From Verrucomicrobiota bacterium (GTDB lineage: Bacteria; Chlamydiota; Chlamydiia; Chlamydiales; SM23-39), in contig JAFEGL010000068.1 in assembly GCA_018239895.1 (NCBI GenBank), positions 1 to 64,000 of the forward strand: a stretch of 64,000 nucleotides of DNA. Reading direction: 5' to 3'. Shown here one piece after another: positions 30,368 to 39,859 of the stretch. Position numbers and translations under genes: made by a program. A model generated the notes under the pieces. The model worked only from the letters and a program-made list of their open reading frames with translations. It was not told the DNA's origin and did not search any database. The number at the start of each line of letters is the position of its first letter. Positions within the stretch are counted from its first letter, which is position 1.

Positions 30368-31636
30368 CTAGTGGCGGCGTCTGAATAAATTCGATAGATT
30401 TCCAAAAAGAACAAAAATGCCGAGTCCATTTCTTAAGTTGGAGAAGCGGCCTTGGGGTGGAGCGTTGTTTGCTCCATGTGGAGGTGGAATCGGATCGTAT
30501 GCGGCAGGAGCTGGAATGCCTGCAGGTCGGCCGGCCAGAGGCGCGAGAGGTTCAGGTGGGGGGAGAAGTCGTTTAATCCTGTCTTCCAAATCGGGTCTTG
30601 CTCTCGTTTGGCCGGCCAGGGGGCGCCTCGAGGCAAGAGAAGTAAAGGGCTGGTAGGTCCTGTTGCAGATTATCCGGTAATTTTCCAATTCATCCGCATC
30701 GTAAAGCATTTTTCCTTGAACCGTTAGATCTTCAACGGGTTTATAAGGAGTGTCAGTTGTCAGAGGACAGCGTATTTCCTCGAGCTCTGCGTCTGTCCAA
30801 ACTTTGCCTCCATCCGGAGGATCTCTGAATAGCTTAATAAGCAGTTCGTCAGCGATGGCTGAACGGGGGAGTTGTTTGAGCTGAGTTAGGATCTCGTTGC
30901 GAATTCTTGGCCGTTCTATGAGGTGCGTCTCATTGTGGAAAGGGAGACGCCTGCGCATATCTCTAAATTTAAGAATGGCTCCCCTTTCATAGAGGATCGA
31001 TCGGACCGGATCTTCAACCGGATCGAAAATGGGCTTAAGAGTGAGAGGGCATCTTCTTCTCGATAAAATGGGGTCGGATTGGAGATGCGCTGGGATAGGG
31101 CTGGGAAAGTCGTCCGGATTATGATCGGGAAAAGCTAGAGCCAACTCTCGAAAAGCGGCCGGGATTTGGGTAAATCTAGCGTAAGAAAGTTGAGAAATAT
31201 TTTCCTTTCGCAGATAGGTTTGCATGTAGCGGGTCGAAACGGCCGCCTTGAGGCTTTCTATTTGCCTTAAGCTTTCGTTGATGGCTGGGAGCCGGATGTT
31301 TTGAATTTGATGAACTTCGCTCGCATTGTAAGTGGCCCTTTGAGATTGTTTCCAAGGAATAACCAAAAGTCCGAGAGCGGCAATTCCGCCCAAGATGATG
31401 AGGGCGCAAAAGGGGTTGACAAACGCAAGGCCGATTCCAATCAGAGTCAATACGCAGGCTGCAACGATGGTTGCGATGAGCCAAACTTTCGCTTTTCTTT
31501 TGGCTGCTTCTGAATCCTCATTCAAAACTTCGATCTGAAGTTGTGCAGCCCCTGCAGAATCTTGCAACTCTTGGATCTGCTGATCCATGGGGCGAAGATC
31601 GGAAGTTGAAAAAATTCTTTGAGAGATTGCAGTCAT
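30368..31636 (-). CDS. Inc-like membrane protein with two U-box-like repeats
   Basis: 422 residues. N-terminal coiled helix, then a bilobed hydrophobic segment (about 51-93, two spans joined by a short turn with NPFC), the topology of chlamydial inclusion-membrane proteins. Two internally homologous repeats follow: residues 196-255, starting CPLT and containing PVED, a Tyr and PF; and residues 290-358, starting CPLT and containing PVED, LY and PFT...RPL. This spacing is that of U-box folds (CPxT, PV, G.Y, PfT...L), found in E3 ubiquitin ligases such as Legionella LubX. The C-terminus is Pro-rich. E3 activity is inference. Confidence 0.6.
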   Translation of the reverse strand: MTAISQRIFSTSDLRPMDQQIQELQDSAGAAQLQIEVLNEDSEAAKRKAKVWLIATIVAACVLTLIGIGLAFVNPFCALIILGGIAALGLLVIPWKQSQRATYNASEVHQIQNIRLPAINESLRQIESLKAAVSTRYMQTYLRKENISQLSYARFTQIPAAFRELALAFPDHNPDDFPSPIPAHLQSDPILSRRRCPLTLKPIFDPVEDPVRSILYERGAILKFRDMRRRLPFHNETHLIERPRIRNEILTQLKQLPRSAIADELLIKLFRDPPDGGKVWTDAELEEIRCPLTTDTPYKPVEDLTVQGKMLYDADELENYRIICNRTYQPFTSLASRRPLAGQTRARPDLEDRIKRLLPPPEPLAPLAGRPAGIPAPAAYDPIPPPHGANNAPPQGRFSNLRNGLGIFVLFGNLSNLFRRRH

Positions 31637-31756
31637 CTTTTTTTTCTTTAAAAGTGCAATAATTTTAACAAAATATTCATTTTTTTACCTATGAAAATTG
31701 AGCGTGGACAACAAGGGGAAATGGGAACTATACTCTTTCTTTTGTCTGGGAGAGTT

Positions 31757-33214
31757 ATGTCACAAGGTATTGCAGATATTGGATTGATTGGCCTCGCTGT
31801 CATGGGTCAAAATTTAGTTTTAAACATGGCGGATCGCGGGTTCAAGGTCGCCGTGTTTAACCGGACCGTTTCGAAGGTCGACGAGTTTCTGCAAGGGCCC
31901 GCGAAAGGGAAAGCGATCGTCGGAGCGCATGATTTAAAGGATTTTGTTGCCAAGTTGAAACGCCCCCGGAGAGCGATGCTCATGGTGAAGGCGGGCCAGC
32001 CGGTCGACGAGTTCATCGATCAACTGATCCCTTTTTTAGAGCCGGGGGACATCATCATCGACGGCGGCAACAGCCATTTCCCCGACAGCCAAAGACGTTA
32101 TGAAGCGCTAAAAGCGAAGGGGATCCTCTTTGTCGGCGCTGGGATTTCTGGCGGCGAAGAGGGGGCGCGGCACGGCCCTTCCATCATGCCGGGGGGTAAC
32201 CACGATGCGTGGCCCCACGTCAAACCGATTTTCCAAGCGATCGCTGCACGCTCCGACGATGGAGCTCCTTGTTGCGATTGGGTGGGCGAAGGAGGCGCAG
32301 GCCACTACGTCAAGATGGTCCACAACGGGATCGAGTATGGCGACATGCAGCTCATTTGCGAAGCCTATGATCTCCTGAGAAAGGGGTGCCATCTCACATT
32401 TCCTGAACTCGCAAAGACGTTCACCGAGTGGAACAAAGGGGCGCTCGACAGCTACTTGATCGAGATCACCTCGCAGATTTTCACAAAAAACGACACCGAC
32501 GGCAAACCGCTTTTGGAGAAAATTCTCGACGTCGCGGGGCAAAAAGGGACCGGCAAGTGGACCGGCATCGACGCGCTCGATCGGGGCATGCCGCTAACGC
32601 TGATTGGCGAAGCTGTATTTGCCCGTTGCCTCTCTTCTCTTAAAGATGAGAGAGTCGAAGCGAGCCACCACTATCAAGCTCCCACTCACACTCCGTCGAT
32701 TCCTAAGAGCGATTTGACTCACCAAGTTTCCGAGGCGCTTTATGCCTCGAAAATGATCAGCTACGCTCAAGGTTTCATGCTGATGCGATCTGCTTCGGAA
32801 GAGAACAAATGGAATCTAAACTTCGGCTCGATCGCCCTCATGTGGCGCGGCGGCTGCATCATCCGAAGCAAGTTTTTGGGCAAGATCAAGCAAGCCTATG
32901 ACAAGAACCCGAAGCTAGCGAGTCTTCTCGTCGATCCTTTCTTCATAGGAGAGGTGAGCCGATGCATCCCTTCTTGGCGCAAAGTGGTCGCCGAAGGGGC
33001 TCTCATGGGCGTTCCGCTTCCCTGTTTCGGTACAGCCCTCTCGTTCTTCGATGGCTACCGGAGCGCGACGCTCCCGGCGAACCTACTTCAAGCGCAGCGG
33101 GACTTCTTTGGCGCCCACACCTACGAGCGGACCGACAAACCGCGCGGCGAATTCTTCCACACGAACTGGACAGGGAAGGGCGGCGACGTCAGCTCCAGCT
33201 CTTACAACGTCTAA
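31757..33214 (+). CDS. gnd: 6-phosphogluconate dehydrogenase, decarboxylating
   Basis: Pentose phosphate pathway: converts 6-phosphogluconate to ribulose 5-phosphate, CO2 and NADPH. 485 residues from ATG 31757 (MSQGIADIG), with GGGAGAG upstream; 22 residues upstream in frame are not conserved-looking. NADP-binding GLAVMGQNLVLNMADRGF, substrate-binding GGNSHFPDSQRRYE and the catalytic segment HYVKMVHNGIEYGDMQ are present. Next to lepA in C. trachomatis too, as I recall (CT063/CT064). Confidence 0.97.
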   Translation: MSQGIADIGLIGLAVMGQNLVLNMADRGFKVAVFNRTVSKVDEFLQGPAKGKAIVGAHDLKDFVAKLKRPRRAMLMVKAGQPVDEFIDQLIPFLEPGDIIIDGGNSHFPDSQRRYEALKAKGILFVGAGISGGEEGARHGPSIMPGGNHDAWPHVKPIFQAIAARSDDGAPCCDWVGEGGAGHYVKMVHNGIEYGDMQLICEAYDLLRKGCHLTFPELAKTFTEWNKGALDSYLIEITSQIFTKNDTDGKPLLEKILDVAGQKGTGKWTGIDALDRGMPLTLIGEAVFARCLSSLKDERVEASHHYQAPTHTPSIPKSDLTHQVSEALYASKMISYAQGFMLMRSASEENKWNLNFGSIALMWRGGCIIRSKFLGKIKQAYDKNPKLASLLVDPFFIGEVSRCIPSWRKVVAEGALMGVPLPCFGTALSFFDGYRSATLPANLLQAQRDFFGAHTYERTDKPRGEFFHTNWTGKGGDVSSSSYNV

Positions 33215-33218
33215 TTTT

Positions 33219-33292
33219 TTATCGTTATATCGTTATATCGTTGAAACTTCCGGTTTATACCAAGATCAACGATGGAAACGATATAACGATAA
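33219..33292. repeat. ATCGTTATATCG-type repeat between gnd and lepA
   Basis: TTATCGTTATATCGTT (33219 onwards) and AACGATATAACGATAA (to 33292) form inverted arms, and CCAAGATCAACGAT is shared with the 19441 copy. It lies between convergent gnd and lepA, a plausible bidirectional transcription stop. Confidence 0.7.
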
Positions 33293-33313
33293 TTTATTTT
33301 CCGAAGAGTGGAA

Positions 33314-35119
33314 TTACTCGGCTTTGAGGACGTCCATGAAGGCGCTTTGGGGGATGTTCACTTTGCCGATCTCCTTCATCCGCTTCTTGCCCTCTTTCTG
33401 CTTTTCCCAGAGTTTGCGCTTGCGGGTGATGTCGCCGCCGTAGCATTTTGCGGTGACGTTTTTGGTGATGGCGCTGATCGTTTCGCGGGCAATGATCTTG
33501 CCGCCGATCGCCGCTTGGACTGGCACTTTGAAGAGCTGTTGAGGGATGACCTCTTTTAGCTTGGCGCAGATCGCGCGCCCTTTGTATTCGGCTTTTGAGC
33601 GGTGGACGAGGCACGAGAAAGCGTCGACTTGTTCCTCGTTGACCCGGATTTCGAGTTTTACGATGTCGCTTTCAGCGTACTTGTCGGTCTCGTAGTCGAA
33701 CGAGGCGTAGCCGCGGGTCACCGATTTGAGTTTGTCGTTGAAGTCGGTGATGATTTCGTTCATCGGGAGGCTGTAGGTGAGGAGAAGGTGGGTTGCGCTC
33801 ATCGTTTCGGTCTTGAGCAGCTCGCCCCGCTTTTCCATCGTGAGGGTCATGATGGCGCCCATATAGTCGCTCGGCGTCATGATGTGGACCAGGACCCACG
33901 GCTCTTCAATGCACTCGATCATAGCTGGATCGGGATATCGGGCCGGGTTATCGATGGTCAGCACGTCGCCGTTGTTCAGTGTAATCTTGTAGATGACAGA
34001 AGGGGCTGTCGTGATGATATCGAGATCGAATTCGCGCGTGAGTCTCTCGAAGACAATCTCGAGATGGAGGAGACCTAAAAATCCGCACCGGAAGCCGAAA
34101 CCGAGGGCCAAGCTGCTCTCTTGTTCGACGTGTAGCGCCGAATCGTTGAGTTGGAGCTTGAGAAGGGCATCGCGGACTGCTTCGAAGTCGGAGGAGTCGA
34201 TCGGATAGATCCCTGCAAAGACAACAGGTGAAATCAATTTGAATCCAGGGAGGGGAGAGGCGGCTGGGCTCTTGTGGAGCGTAATTGTGTCGCCGATCTT
34301 GACGTCGGAGGTATTTTTGATGTTGGCGACAAAGTATCCTACTTCACCGGGGCGGAGGACATCGGTCGGTCTCTCATTGGGGGCAAAGACTCCCACTTCG
34401 TTTACTTCAAAAGTCTTGTTCGTCGCCATGAGGCGGATGAGCGATTTTTTCGTCATCTCTCCACTCATGATCCGAACATAGACCATGACGCCGCGGTACG
34501 CATCGTAATGGGAATCGAAAACGAGGGCCCGGAGGTGAGAATCGACCGGCTCTTTCGGCGGAGGAATGTCAGTCAAAATTCTCTCGAGGACAGGGGCGAT
34601 GCCGATCCCAGTTTTAGCCGAGATGAGGAGAGCTGTCGAGGCGTCGATGCCGATCACATCTTCGATCTGCTTTTTGACGCTATCGGGATCAGCTGCGGGG
34701 AGATCGATCTTGTTGATGACGGGGAGGATCTCTAGATTTCTATCGACCGCGAGGTGTACGTTGGCGAGCGTTTGCGCCTGGACGCCCTGCACGGCGTCGA
34801 CGACAAGGAGCGCTCCTTCGCAAGCGGAGAGAGAGCGGGAAACTTCGTAGGCGAAATCGACGTGGCCGGGAGTATCGATCAGGTTGATCTGGTAGATTTG
34901 CCCGTCGTTCGCTTTGTAGTGCATGGTGACAGGGCGGGCTTTGATTGTGATGCCCCGCTCCCTTTCGAGATCCATGTTGTCGAGGTACTGCTCTTGCATT
35001 TCGCGCGCTTCGACGGTGTGGGTCAACTCGAGAAGGCGGTCAGCCAATGTCGATTTACCGTGGTCGATGTGGGCGATGATAGAAAAATTGCGGATCCGCT
35101 TTCGGTCGTATTCAAACAT
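33314..35119 (-). CDS. lepA: Elongation factor 4 (LepA)
   Basis: Ribosome-associated GTPase that back-translocates stalled ribosomes. 601 residues from ATG 35119 ([24 protein letters not shown]); the upstream in-frame region is non-conserved. G1 [10 protein letters not shown]3 DTPGHVDF, G4 NKIDLP, plus the C-terminal LepA-specific domain. Length and motifs are full. Order gnd-lepA-npt1 matches C. trachomatis, with an inserted gene between lepA and npt1 here. Confidence 0.98.
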   Translation of the reverse strand: MFEYDRKRIRNFSIIAHIDHGKSTLADRLLELTHTVEAREMQEQYLDNMDLERERGITIKARPVTMHYKANDGQIYQINLIDTPGHVDFAYEVSRSLSACEGALLVVDAVQGVQAQTLANVHLAVDRNLEILPVINKIDLPAADPDSVKKQIEDVIGIDASTALLISAKTGIGIAPVLERILTDIPPPKEPVDSHLRALVFDSHYDAYRGVMVYVRIMSGEMTKKSLIRLMATNKTFEVNEVGVFAPNERPTDVLRPGEVGYFVANIKNTSDVKIGDTITLHKSPAASPLPGFKLISPVVFAGIYPIDSSDFEAVRDALLKLQLNDSALHVEQESSLALGFGFRCGFLGLLHLEIVFERLTREFDLDIITTAPSVIYKITLNNGDVLTIDNPARYPDPAMIECIEEPWVLVHIMTPSDYMGAIMTLTMEKRGELLKTETMSATHLLLTYSLPMNEIITDFNDKLKSVTRGYASFDYETDKYAESDIVKLEIRVNEEQVDAFSCLVHRSKAEYKGRAICAKLKEVIPQQLFKVPVQAAIGGKIIARETISAITKNVTAKCYGGDITRKRKLWEKQKEGKKRMKEIGKVNIPQSAFMDVLKAE

Positions 35120-35247
35120 GGATTCTATTCTATTCGACTCTTCAGATCTTTGCAAGCCAAGGATGTACACTTCCTTGTAAAGGAAATATTGTAAAAAATA
35201 GGTCGCTTCTTTAACATGTCTTAACTTGTTATTTTAAGAAAATTTTT

Positions 35248-36240
35248 ATGAATCCACTGGCTGTTACACCTGTTCAAGAAGACCGAAGGCACCAATACCG
35301 CGACCGCGAGTATAAGGAAGACGGAAGAAAAGCGAGCGATACGAAGGTCAAAGTCTTTGCTAAAAAGATTTCTGGCAGTCCCGGATCTCTTTTTGCATCG
35401 GCCACTGCGCCCAAAGTGATCTTGATGTCCGAATCAGCGGCTCAAGGGAGGCAGGATATCTATATCCTTCCGAAGAAGCCCAAAATCAAAAAGCGAGAAA
35501 ATATCTTAACCATGAACGAGTTGGATGAAGAGCCGATCGGACTCCACTCTTGCGAGCCTCATAGTTGGATCAATGCCCTCATGCAGCTGATCTTGAGACT
35601 GCCCGTGTTCCAGACGATTTTAGTCGTTTCAGCGCCGCTGAGCTTTGAGCCTTTTCGGGTATTTATCGATCAATACAACGAGGACCGGCGGGCTCGACTT
35701 AGTGTTTCTTCGGCAAGTGGAAACGAGCTCATCCGTTGCCTTAAAAAACTCCTACCCAACTTTTTTTCAAGCAACAGCATCGATCTCTTTGCAGTCATGC
35801 AGGAGATTTTTATGACCGCCTATCCATCTGGCTCGCTCCCTTACGAAATGGGGAGAACGCATCCAGACCATTGTCAATTCGAATGGAACTCTGAAGAGAT
35901 CTCCTTGCAGCATCTTGTGAAAAAACAGCAGGCGGCAGATCGGGCTCCAGCTGACATGGTCGTATCTGCGAAGGGGAAAAGCGAAGTAAAACTGTGCCGA
36001 CTCATCCCCAAGCAAATTTTCGATTTAGGGGATAGTTTTTATTACGATCTTCAGGGATTCATCGAAAGCCGAAGAGATCACAGCCATTCCGAGTGGATCG
36101 CCTACATCAAGATCTTAGGCAAGTGGTATCAGTGCCGAAGCGAGCGGGTTCATAAGCTCTGCTCAACAAATCTCAACCTTCCGCTCCTTTCTAGCCATCT
36201 TCTCCACTACAAAAAATGTCACCTCTCCACCAGGCGTTAG
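35248..36240 (+). CDS. USP-like (ubiquitin-specific protease fold) protein with replaced catalytic residues
   Basis: 330 residues. Residues 98-113 (GLHSCEPHSWINALMQ) fit the USP Cys box with exact spacing, but the catalytic Cys is Ser106; Asn109 and Gln113 are kept. The C-terminal part (266-301: YDLQGFIES, then SEWIAYIK and GKWYQC..ERV) fits the USP His box with GHY replaced by SEW (Glu282) and the acidic residue by Ser298. So all three catalytic positions are changed, suggesting a non-catalytic ubiquitin- or substrate-binding protein. USP domains are eukaryotic; acquired from a host is the likely origin. No secretion signal is visible. It sits between lepA and npt1, an accessory insertion. 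Confidence 0.55.
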   Translation: MNPLAVTPVQEDRRHQYRDREYKEDGRKASDTKVKVFAKKISGSPGSLFASATAPKVILMSESAAQGRQDIYILPKKPKIKKRENILTMNELDEEPIGLHSCEPHSWINALMQLILRLPVFQTILVVSAPLSFEPFRVFIDQYNEDRRARLSVSSASGNELIRCLKKLLPNFFSSNSIDLFAVMQEIFMTAYPSGSLPYEMGRTHPDHCQFEWNSEEISLQHLVKKQQAADRAPADMVVSAKGKSEVKLCRLIPKQIFDLGDSFYYDLQGFIESRRDHSHSEWIAYIKILGKWYQCRSERVHKLCSTNLNLPLLSSHLLHYKKCHLSTRR

Positions 36241-36266
36241 TGGGGGCTTGGCTTCCCCGCTTTTTC

Positions 36267-36301
36267 AAAAAAAAAGCCCGGCTTTTTGGGCCGGGCTTTT
36301 C
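36267..36301. terminator. Bidirectional terminator
   Basis: GCCCGGC (36276-36282) pairs with GCCGGGC (36290-36296); poly-A in front and poly-T behind give a 12-bp stem and T-runs on both strands. It separates the convergent USP-like gene and npt1. Confidence 0.9.
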
Positions 36302-36321
36302 GCACTTTCTGAAAAAGTGAC

Positions 36322-37926
36322 TTAGTTGCTGATCTGAGCTGTAGCTTTAGCAGTTACAGGTTGTTCAGCAGGGGCTGCAGAGGCTTTCTCTTCCGCTGCT
36401 TTCTCGGCTTCTTTTGCAGAGACGAGAGCGGTGAATCTGCGTCCGAGGCCGAATACAGAGACGCCCCAAATTGCGCAGATCAAGATGACCAATGGCCCAA
36501 GGATGTAGGTCAAGCTGGCGAGCGATACGCTGCCGCCGATAGCTGCCAAGAGGGTCGATTGGATGAAGGCTCCGCCCGATTTACCAGCTCGGCCGCCAAT
36601 GACCTCTACAGCGCCCTGACCCTTGACTTTCGCTTCTGGGTCGAGAGGGATGTAAGCCATCTGCTTGGTCGAGTCGAAGAGGGAGTATTTGGTCCCTTTT
36701 GACAAGACGTTCTGGAACATACCGATCATCACGGCGACCATAACAACCGTCGTCCCCATCATCGGAGAGAGCGGAGAACTCTTGGTTCCGTTCCAGACGA
36801 AGAAGAAGAAGATGGAGGAGGTGACCAAGATCATGATCGGAGTCAGGATCGCAGCTTTTGTCCAGCTTAGCTTTCTCAAGATGTTGTTGCCGACGATCAT
36901 GAGGAGGATGGTGATCAAGCCTGTCCATGTAGAGAACTGACCCATGAACATGTTGTAGTCGTTCATGTCGGGGAAGGCGATTTTGATTTGGCCTTTCCAG
37001 ACACCTTCGACGAGGTTGATCGCGACGCCGTAAGATACGACGAGGATGGCAATCAGGCCGAGGTAGGGGTTCTTTAAAATATAGCGGAAGCTTTCGACAA
37101 CTGAAAGTTTTGCTTTCTCTTTTTTCTTCCCTTGTCCGGGTTGATAAAGAGTTGGGTCGGTGAGGACGTTTCTCTGCATCCAGCGGTAGGTGAGCATTGC
37201 GATCGCTCCGGCTACAGCCACAGCGCCCATCAGAAGTTTCAGGTTAACGCCGAAAGAGTCGATTCCTTGCGGAAGGGACTTTGCGTACTTCGCTGTCATA
37301 ATAATGGTTGGACCCGAGAGGAGGAGGCCGATGTTGCCGACCATGCCGAAGAGTCCGTAGAATCTCTTGGCTTCGTTGACCTTAGTGATCTCGTTAGCAA
37401 ACTGCCAGAAGAGCATGGAGAGGACGACGCTTCCCCAGAGTTCGGACAGGATGTAGAAAATGCTGAAGCTCCAGTTTCCTACAACTGGGATGAGCCAGTG
37501 GAGGTTCGGGAAGGCGGCTTGAGTCGATTGGATGGTGGCCATCGACATGTGGAGAGCTTCTTTATTCGGATAAATAATGAATGCAAAAGCGGTAAAGAAG
37601 ATCAAGAAGGGGGCTACCACAACGTAGAACAGCCGCTCTTTCGAGAAGATGTTCGCGAGCTTGATGAATACGATCATGAAGAGGATCGCAGAAGGGGTCA
37701 CTCCGTAGAGTTTCAAGAAGGAGAGGCACTCTGCGCCGCCGCCTGGGGCGTTGACCATCAAGGTATCTTTTGTATCTCTCAAGATGGTATAATTGAAGAG
37801 AATACACATCATCATAAGGCCCATTGGCAAGAACTTTTTCAGTTCGAAACCGTGGATAGGCCAAAAAATTCCTCGAAGTCCTTTAAAGGCAGACTCAGAG
37901 GGGGGTTGGGAAGGTTTTTCTGACAT
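36322..37926 (-). CDS. npt1: ADP/ATP translocase (nucleotide transport protein Npt1)
   Basis: 534 residues, 11-12 transmembrane helices of the Tlc/NTT family (the N-terminal GLRGIFWPIHGFELKKFLPMGLMMMCILFNYTILRDTKDTLMV is typical). It imports host ATP in exchange for ADP, the energy-parasitism marker of Chlamydiae and Rickettsiales. The C-terminal tail is Ala/Glu-rich. Whether it exchanges ATP/ADP or transports other nucleotides cannot be read from the sequence. Position after lepA matches C. trachomatis CT065, as I recall. Confidence 0.97.
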   Translation of the reverse strand: MSEKPSQPPSESAFKGLRGIFWPIHGFELKKFLPMGLMMMCILFNYTILRDTKDTLMVNAPGGGAECLSFLKLYGVTPSAILFMIVFIKLANIFSKERLFYVVVAPFLIFFTAFAFIIYPNKEALHMSMATIQSTQAAFPNLHWLIPVVGNWSFSIFYILSELWGSVVLSMLFWQFANEITKVNEAKRFYGLFGMVGNIGLLLSGPTIIMTAKYAKSLPQGIDSFGVNLKLLMGAVAVAGAIAMLTYRWMQRNVLTDPTLYQPGQGKKKEKAKLSVVESFRYILKNPYLGLIAILVVSYGVAINLVEGVWKGQIKIAFPDMNDYNMFMGQFSTWTGLITILLMIVGNNILRKLSWTKAAILTPIMILVTSSIFFFFVWNGTKSSPLSPMMGTTVVMVAVMIGMFQNVLSKGTKYSLFDSTKQMAYIPLDPEAKVKGQGAVEVIGGRAGKSGGAFIQSTLLAAIGGSVSLASLTYILGPLVILICAIWGVSVFGLGRRFTALVSAKEAEKAAEEKASAAPAEQPVTAKATAQISN

Positions 37927-38012
37927 ATACTAGATTTTTCCTTTTCAAATTTCTGGTTTGCTGCGTAAAGCAGCTTAGCATGTCGAAAATAAAAAGACAA
38001 TCCCAATAAACG

Positions 38013-38044
38013 AAAAACCCCCGAGATTATAGAGATCTCGAGGG
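38013..38044 (-). terminator. Terminator of the CT066-like gene
   Basis: CCCCCGAGAT (38018-38027) pairs with ATCTCG and GGG (38035-38044), with five T on the minus strand. It lies between the CT066-like gene and npt1, so the two are separate transcripts or npt1 is attenuated. Confidence 0.75.
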
Positions 38045-38073
38045 TCTTTGAAAAAAGGAGGAAAAAGAAGATT

Positions 38074-38595
38074 TTAATGCTGGAGCAATTCCGAATTAGC
38101 GAGGATATTTTGCTGAGTTTGGATTGCTTCTGCGTAGCTGTTCCAGAGCTCTTGCTCAACGCGGTTTTGGCGGATAGCTTGGATCAGTTCTCTTTTGCAT
38201 GTAGCGAGAGATTTTTTGGGGCTAAGGATCGTGATGATCTCTTTGTCGCCGGCCAAACGGGCGATGTTGAGCATCCGCTCTAACTGGTTGCGGGTGAAGT
38301 TCATGTGGTCTCTGCGCTTGCGGGAGCCGCGAGCTGCTCTTTGCTTAGGGGAGACGATGACAGGCTTGTCGGAATTGATGACGAATCGTTCGATGATGCT
38401 AGCTAATTCTTGAGGCTGCTTGTACTTCATTTTTTTAAGAGTGAAGTGGTGCATGTAGCCGCCCGATTTCATTGGAAGGTATTTGCAGAGTTCGTTTTCT
38501 TTTCTGCCGCCGATTTTTTTGACAGCGCGGTGAATTACATCGTCAACTGAATTTTTTGATTTAGATTCTACTTCTTCTTTGTGCGCTACGCTCAT
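38074..38595 (-). CDS. Conserved chlamydial hypothetical protein (CT066-like)
   Basis: 173 residues, Lys/Arg-rich, predicted mainly helical, no signal peptide. Located between npt1 and ytgA as CT066 in C. trachomatis. A very basic central stretch (SPKQRAARGSRKRRDHMNFTRNQ) suggests nucleic-acid contact. The strong conservation of position makes it a real gene of unknown function. It diverges from ytgA across 277 bp that contain a 20-bp palindrome. Confidence 0.8.
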   Translation of the reverse strand: MSVAHKEEVESKSKNSVDDVIHRAVKKIGGRKENELCKYLPMKSGGYMHHFTLKKMKYKQPQELASIIERFVINSDKPVIVSPKQRAARGSRKRRDHMNFTRNQLERMLNIARLAGDKEIITILSPKKSLATCKRELIQAIRQNRVEQELWNSYAEAIQTQQNILANSELLQH

Positions 38596-38680
38596 GGTTC
38601 CGTCCTAAAATTGTTAAACTTGCCTAGGAGCAAGGCTCATTTCGTATGCTCCTTTAAAAACAGATATGTTGATTTAACCG

Positions 38681-38700
38681 ATTGCAAATTTATTTGCAAT
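38681..38700. promoter_or_regulatory. 20-bp perfect palindrome, candidate ytg operator
   Basis: ATTGCAAATTTATTTGCAAT is a perfect inverted repeat midway between the divergent CT066-like gene and ytgA. C. trachomatis YtgR represses its own operon with iron; a palindromic AT-rich site here is a reasonable candidate operator. No direct proof. Confidence 0.4.
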
Positions 38701-38872
38701 GTTTTGGTTAGGTTTTTCAACATTTCGAATTCTTTGTCACCTTCCAGGTGAGGTTGATTTTAATTGGAGATTATATAAATCATGTACATTTCCTTCAAGA
38801 AATAATGATTTTAGCCTTTTTTTCTAAAGTTCTATTCTATATATTCATTGAAAAAACTGTAAAATTGGTCCC

Positions 38873-39859
38873 ATGAAAAAATGGTGTTTAAAAATTTTTG
38901 GAACGCTTCTCATTGGTTCCATTTTATTGGGGGTTTTTGCCGGTTGTTCAGGTAAAACCGGCCGGGCGAAGCGATTCGGCGAGTGGATGGAGCCGAACGG
39001 GAAGGTGAAGGTCCTCTCGACGATCGCCCAGATTGGGGATTTAGTTGAAGAGATCGGGGGAGACCGGATCGACGGCTGGGTCCTCATCCATGGCGACCTC
39101 GACCCGCACAGCTACGAACTAGTCAAAGGAGACGACGAAAAGTTCTCCAGGGCGGACCTCATCATCTATAATGGTCTGGGACTCGAGCATGGCGCCAGCA
39201 TCTCCTCGAACCTGGAGAATCACCCAAAAAGCCTTTCTATAGGAGAAGAGATCCAAAAGGCGAGCCCTCAAAAAATTCTTCACAAAAAGCGGTCGGTAGA
39301 TCCCCATATATGGATGGACATCTCGCTTTGGAAAGAGGCGGTCGACCCGATCGCGGATCGTCTCTCTCAGATCGATCCTGCGGGCCAAGAGATTTATTAT
39401 CAGAGGGCCGATCAGTTAAAAAATAAAATGGATGAGGCTCACAGGGAGCTCTTTGCGACCTTGCACCGAATCCCCCCAGAGAAAAGATACCTAGTAACCT
39501 CTCACGATGCATTCCACTACTTTACAAAAAGTTACTTGGCGGACCCGAGCGATGGCGACACATGGATGGAGCGGTTTGCGGCTCCAGAAGGTTTAGCTCC
39601 GGATGGTCAACTCAATCCCAATGACATTGCTGAAATCATCTCCTTTTTAAAGAAAAAGAAAATTACTGTTTTATTTCCCGAATCAAATGTAAGCCGCGAT
39701 TCGATCAAAAAAATTGTATCGGCCGGACGCGAGATGGGGCTCGAAATCAGCATCTGCTCCGAAGTTCTCTATGGGGATGCGATGGGGAAGGGAGGCTATC
39801 TTGACATGATGAAGCATAATGGAGAGGTGATTTCCCGTTATTTGGAGGAGAATCGATGA
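38873..39859 (+). CDS. ytgA: Metal ABC transporter substrate-binding lipoprotein YtgA
   Basis: 328 residues, TroA/ZnuA-type. Signal peptide with lipobox FAGC (Cys25). Metal ligands expected from the family: DPHSYE, VDPHIWMD, HDAFHYF, and an acidic residue near the end. In Chlamydia YtgA binds Fe(II)/Mn. Overlaps ytgB by ATGA. No good ribosome-binding site is seen upstream. Confidence 0.93.
   Translation: MKKWCLKIFGTLLIGSILLGVFAGCSGKTGRAKRFGEWMEPNGKVKVLSTIAQIGDLVEEIGGDRIDGWVLIHGDLDPHSYELVKGDDEKFSRADLIIYNGLGLEHGASISSNLENHPKSLSIGEEIQKASPQKILHKKRSVDPHIWMDISLWKEAVDPIADRLSQIDPAGQEIYYQRADQLKNKMDEAHRELFATLHRIPPEKRYLVTSHDAFHYFTKSYLADPSDGDTWMERFAAPEGLAPDGQLNPNDIAEIISFLKKKKITVLFPESNVSRDSIKKIVSAGREMGLEISICSEVLYGDAMGKGGYLDMMKHNGEVISRYLEENR

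Noticed and set aside
37132..37923. 263-residue plus-strand frame opposite npt1
   Set aside because: Antisense shadow of a multi-membrane-span gene.
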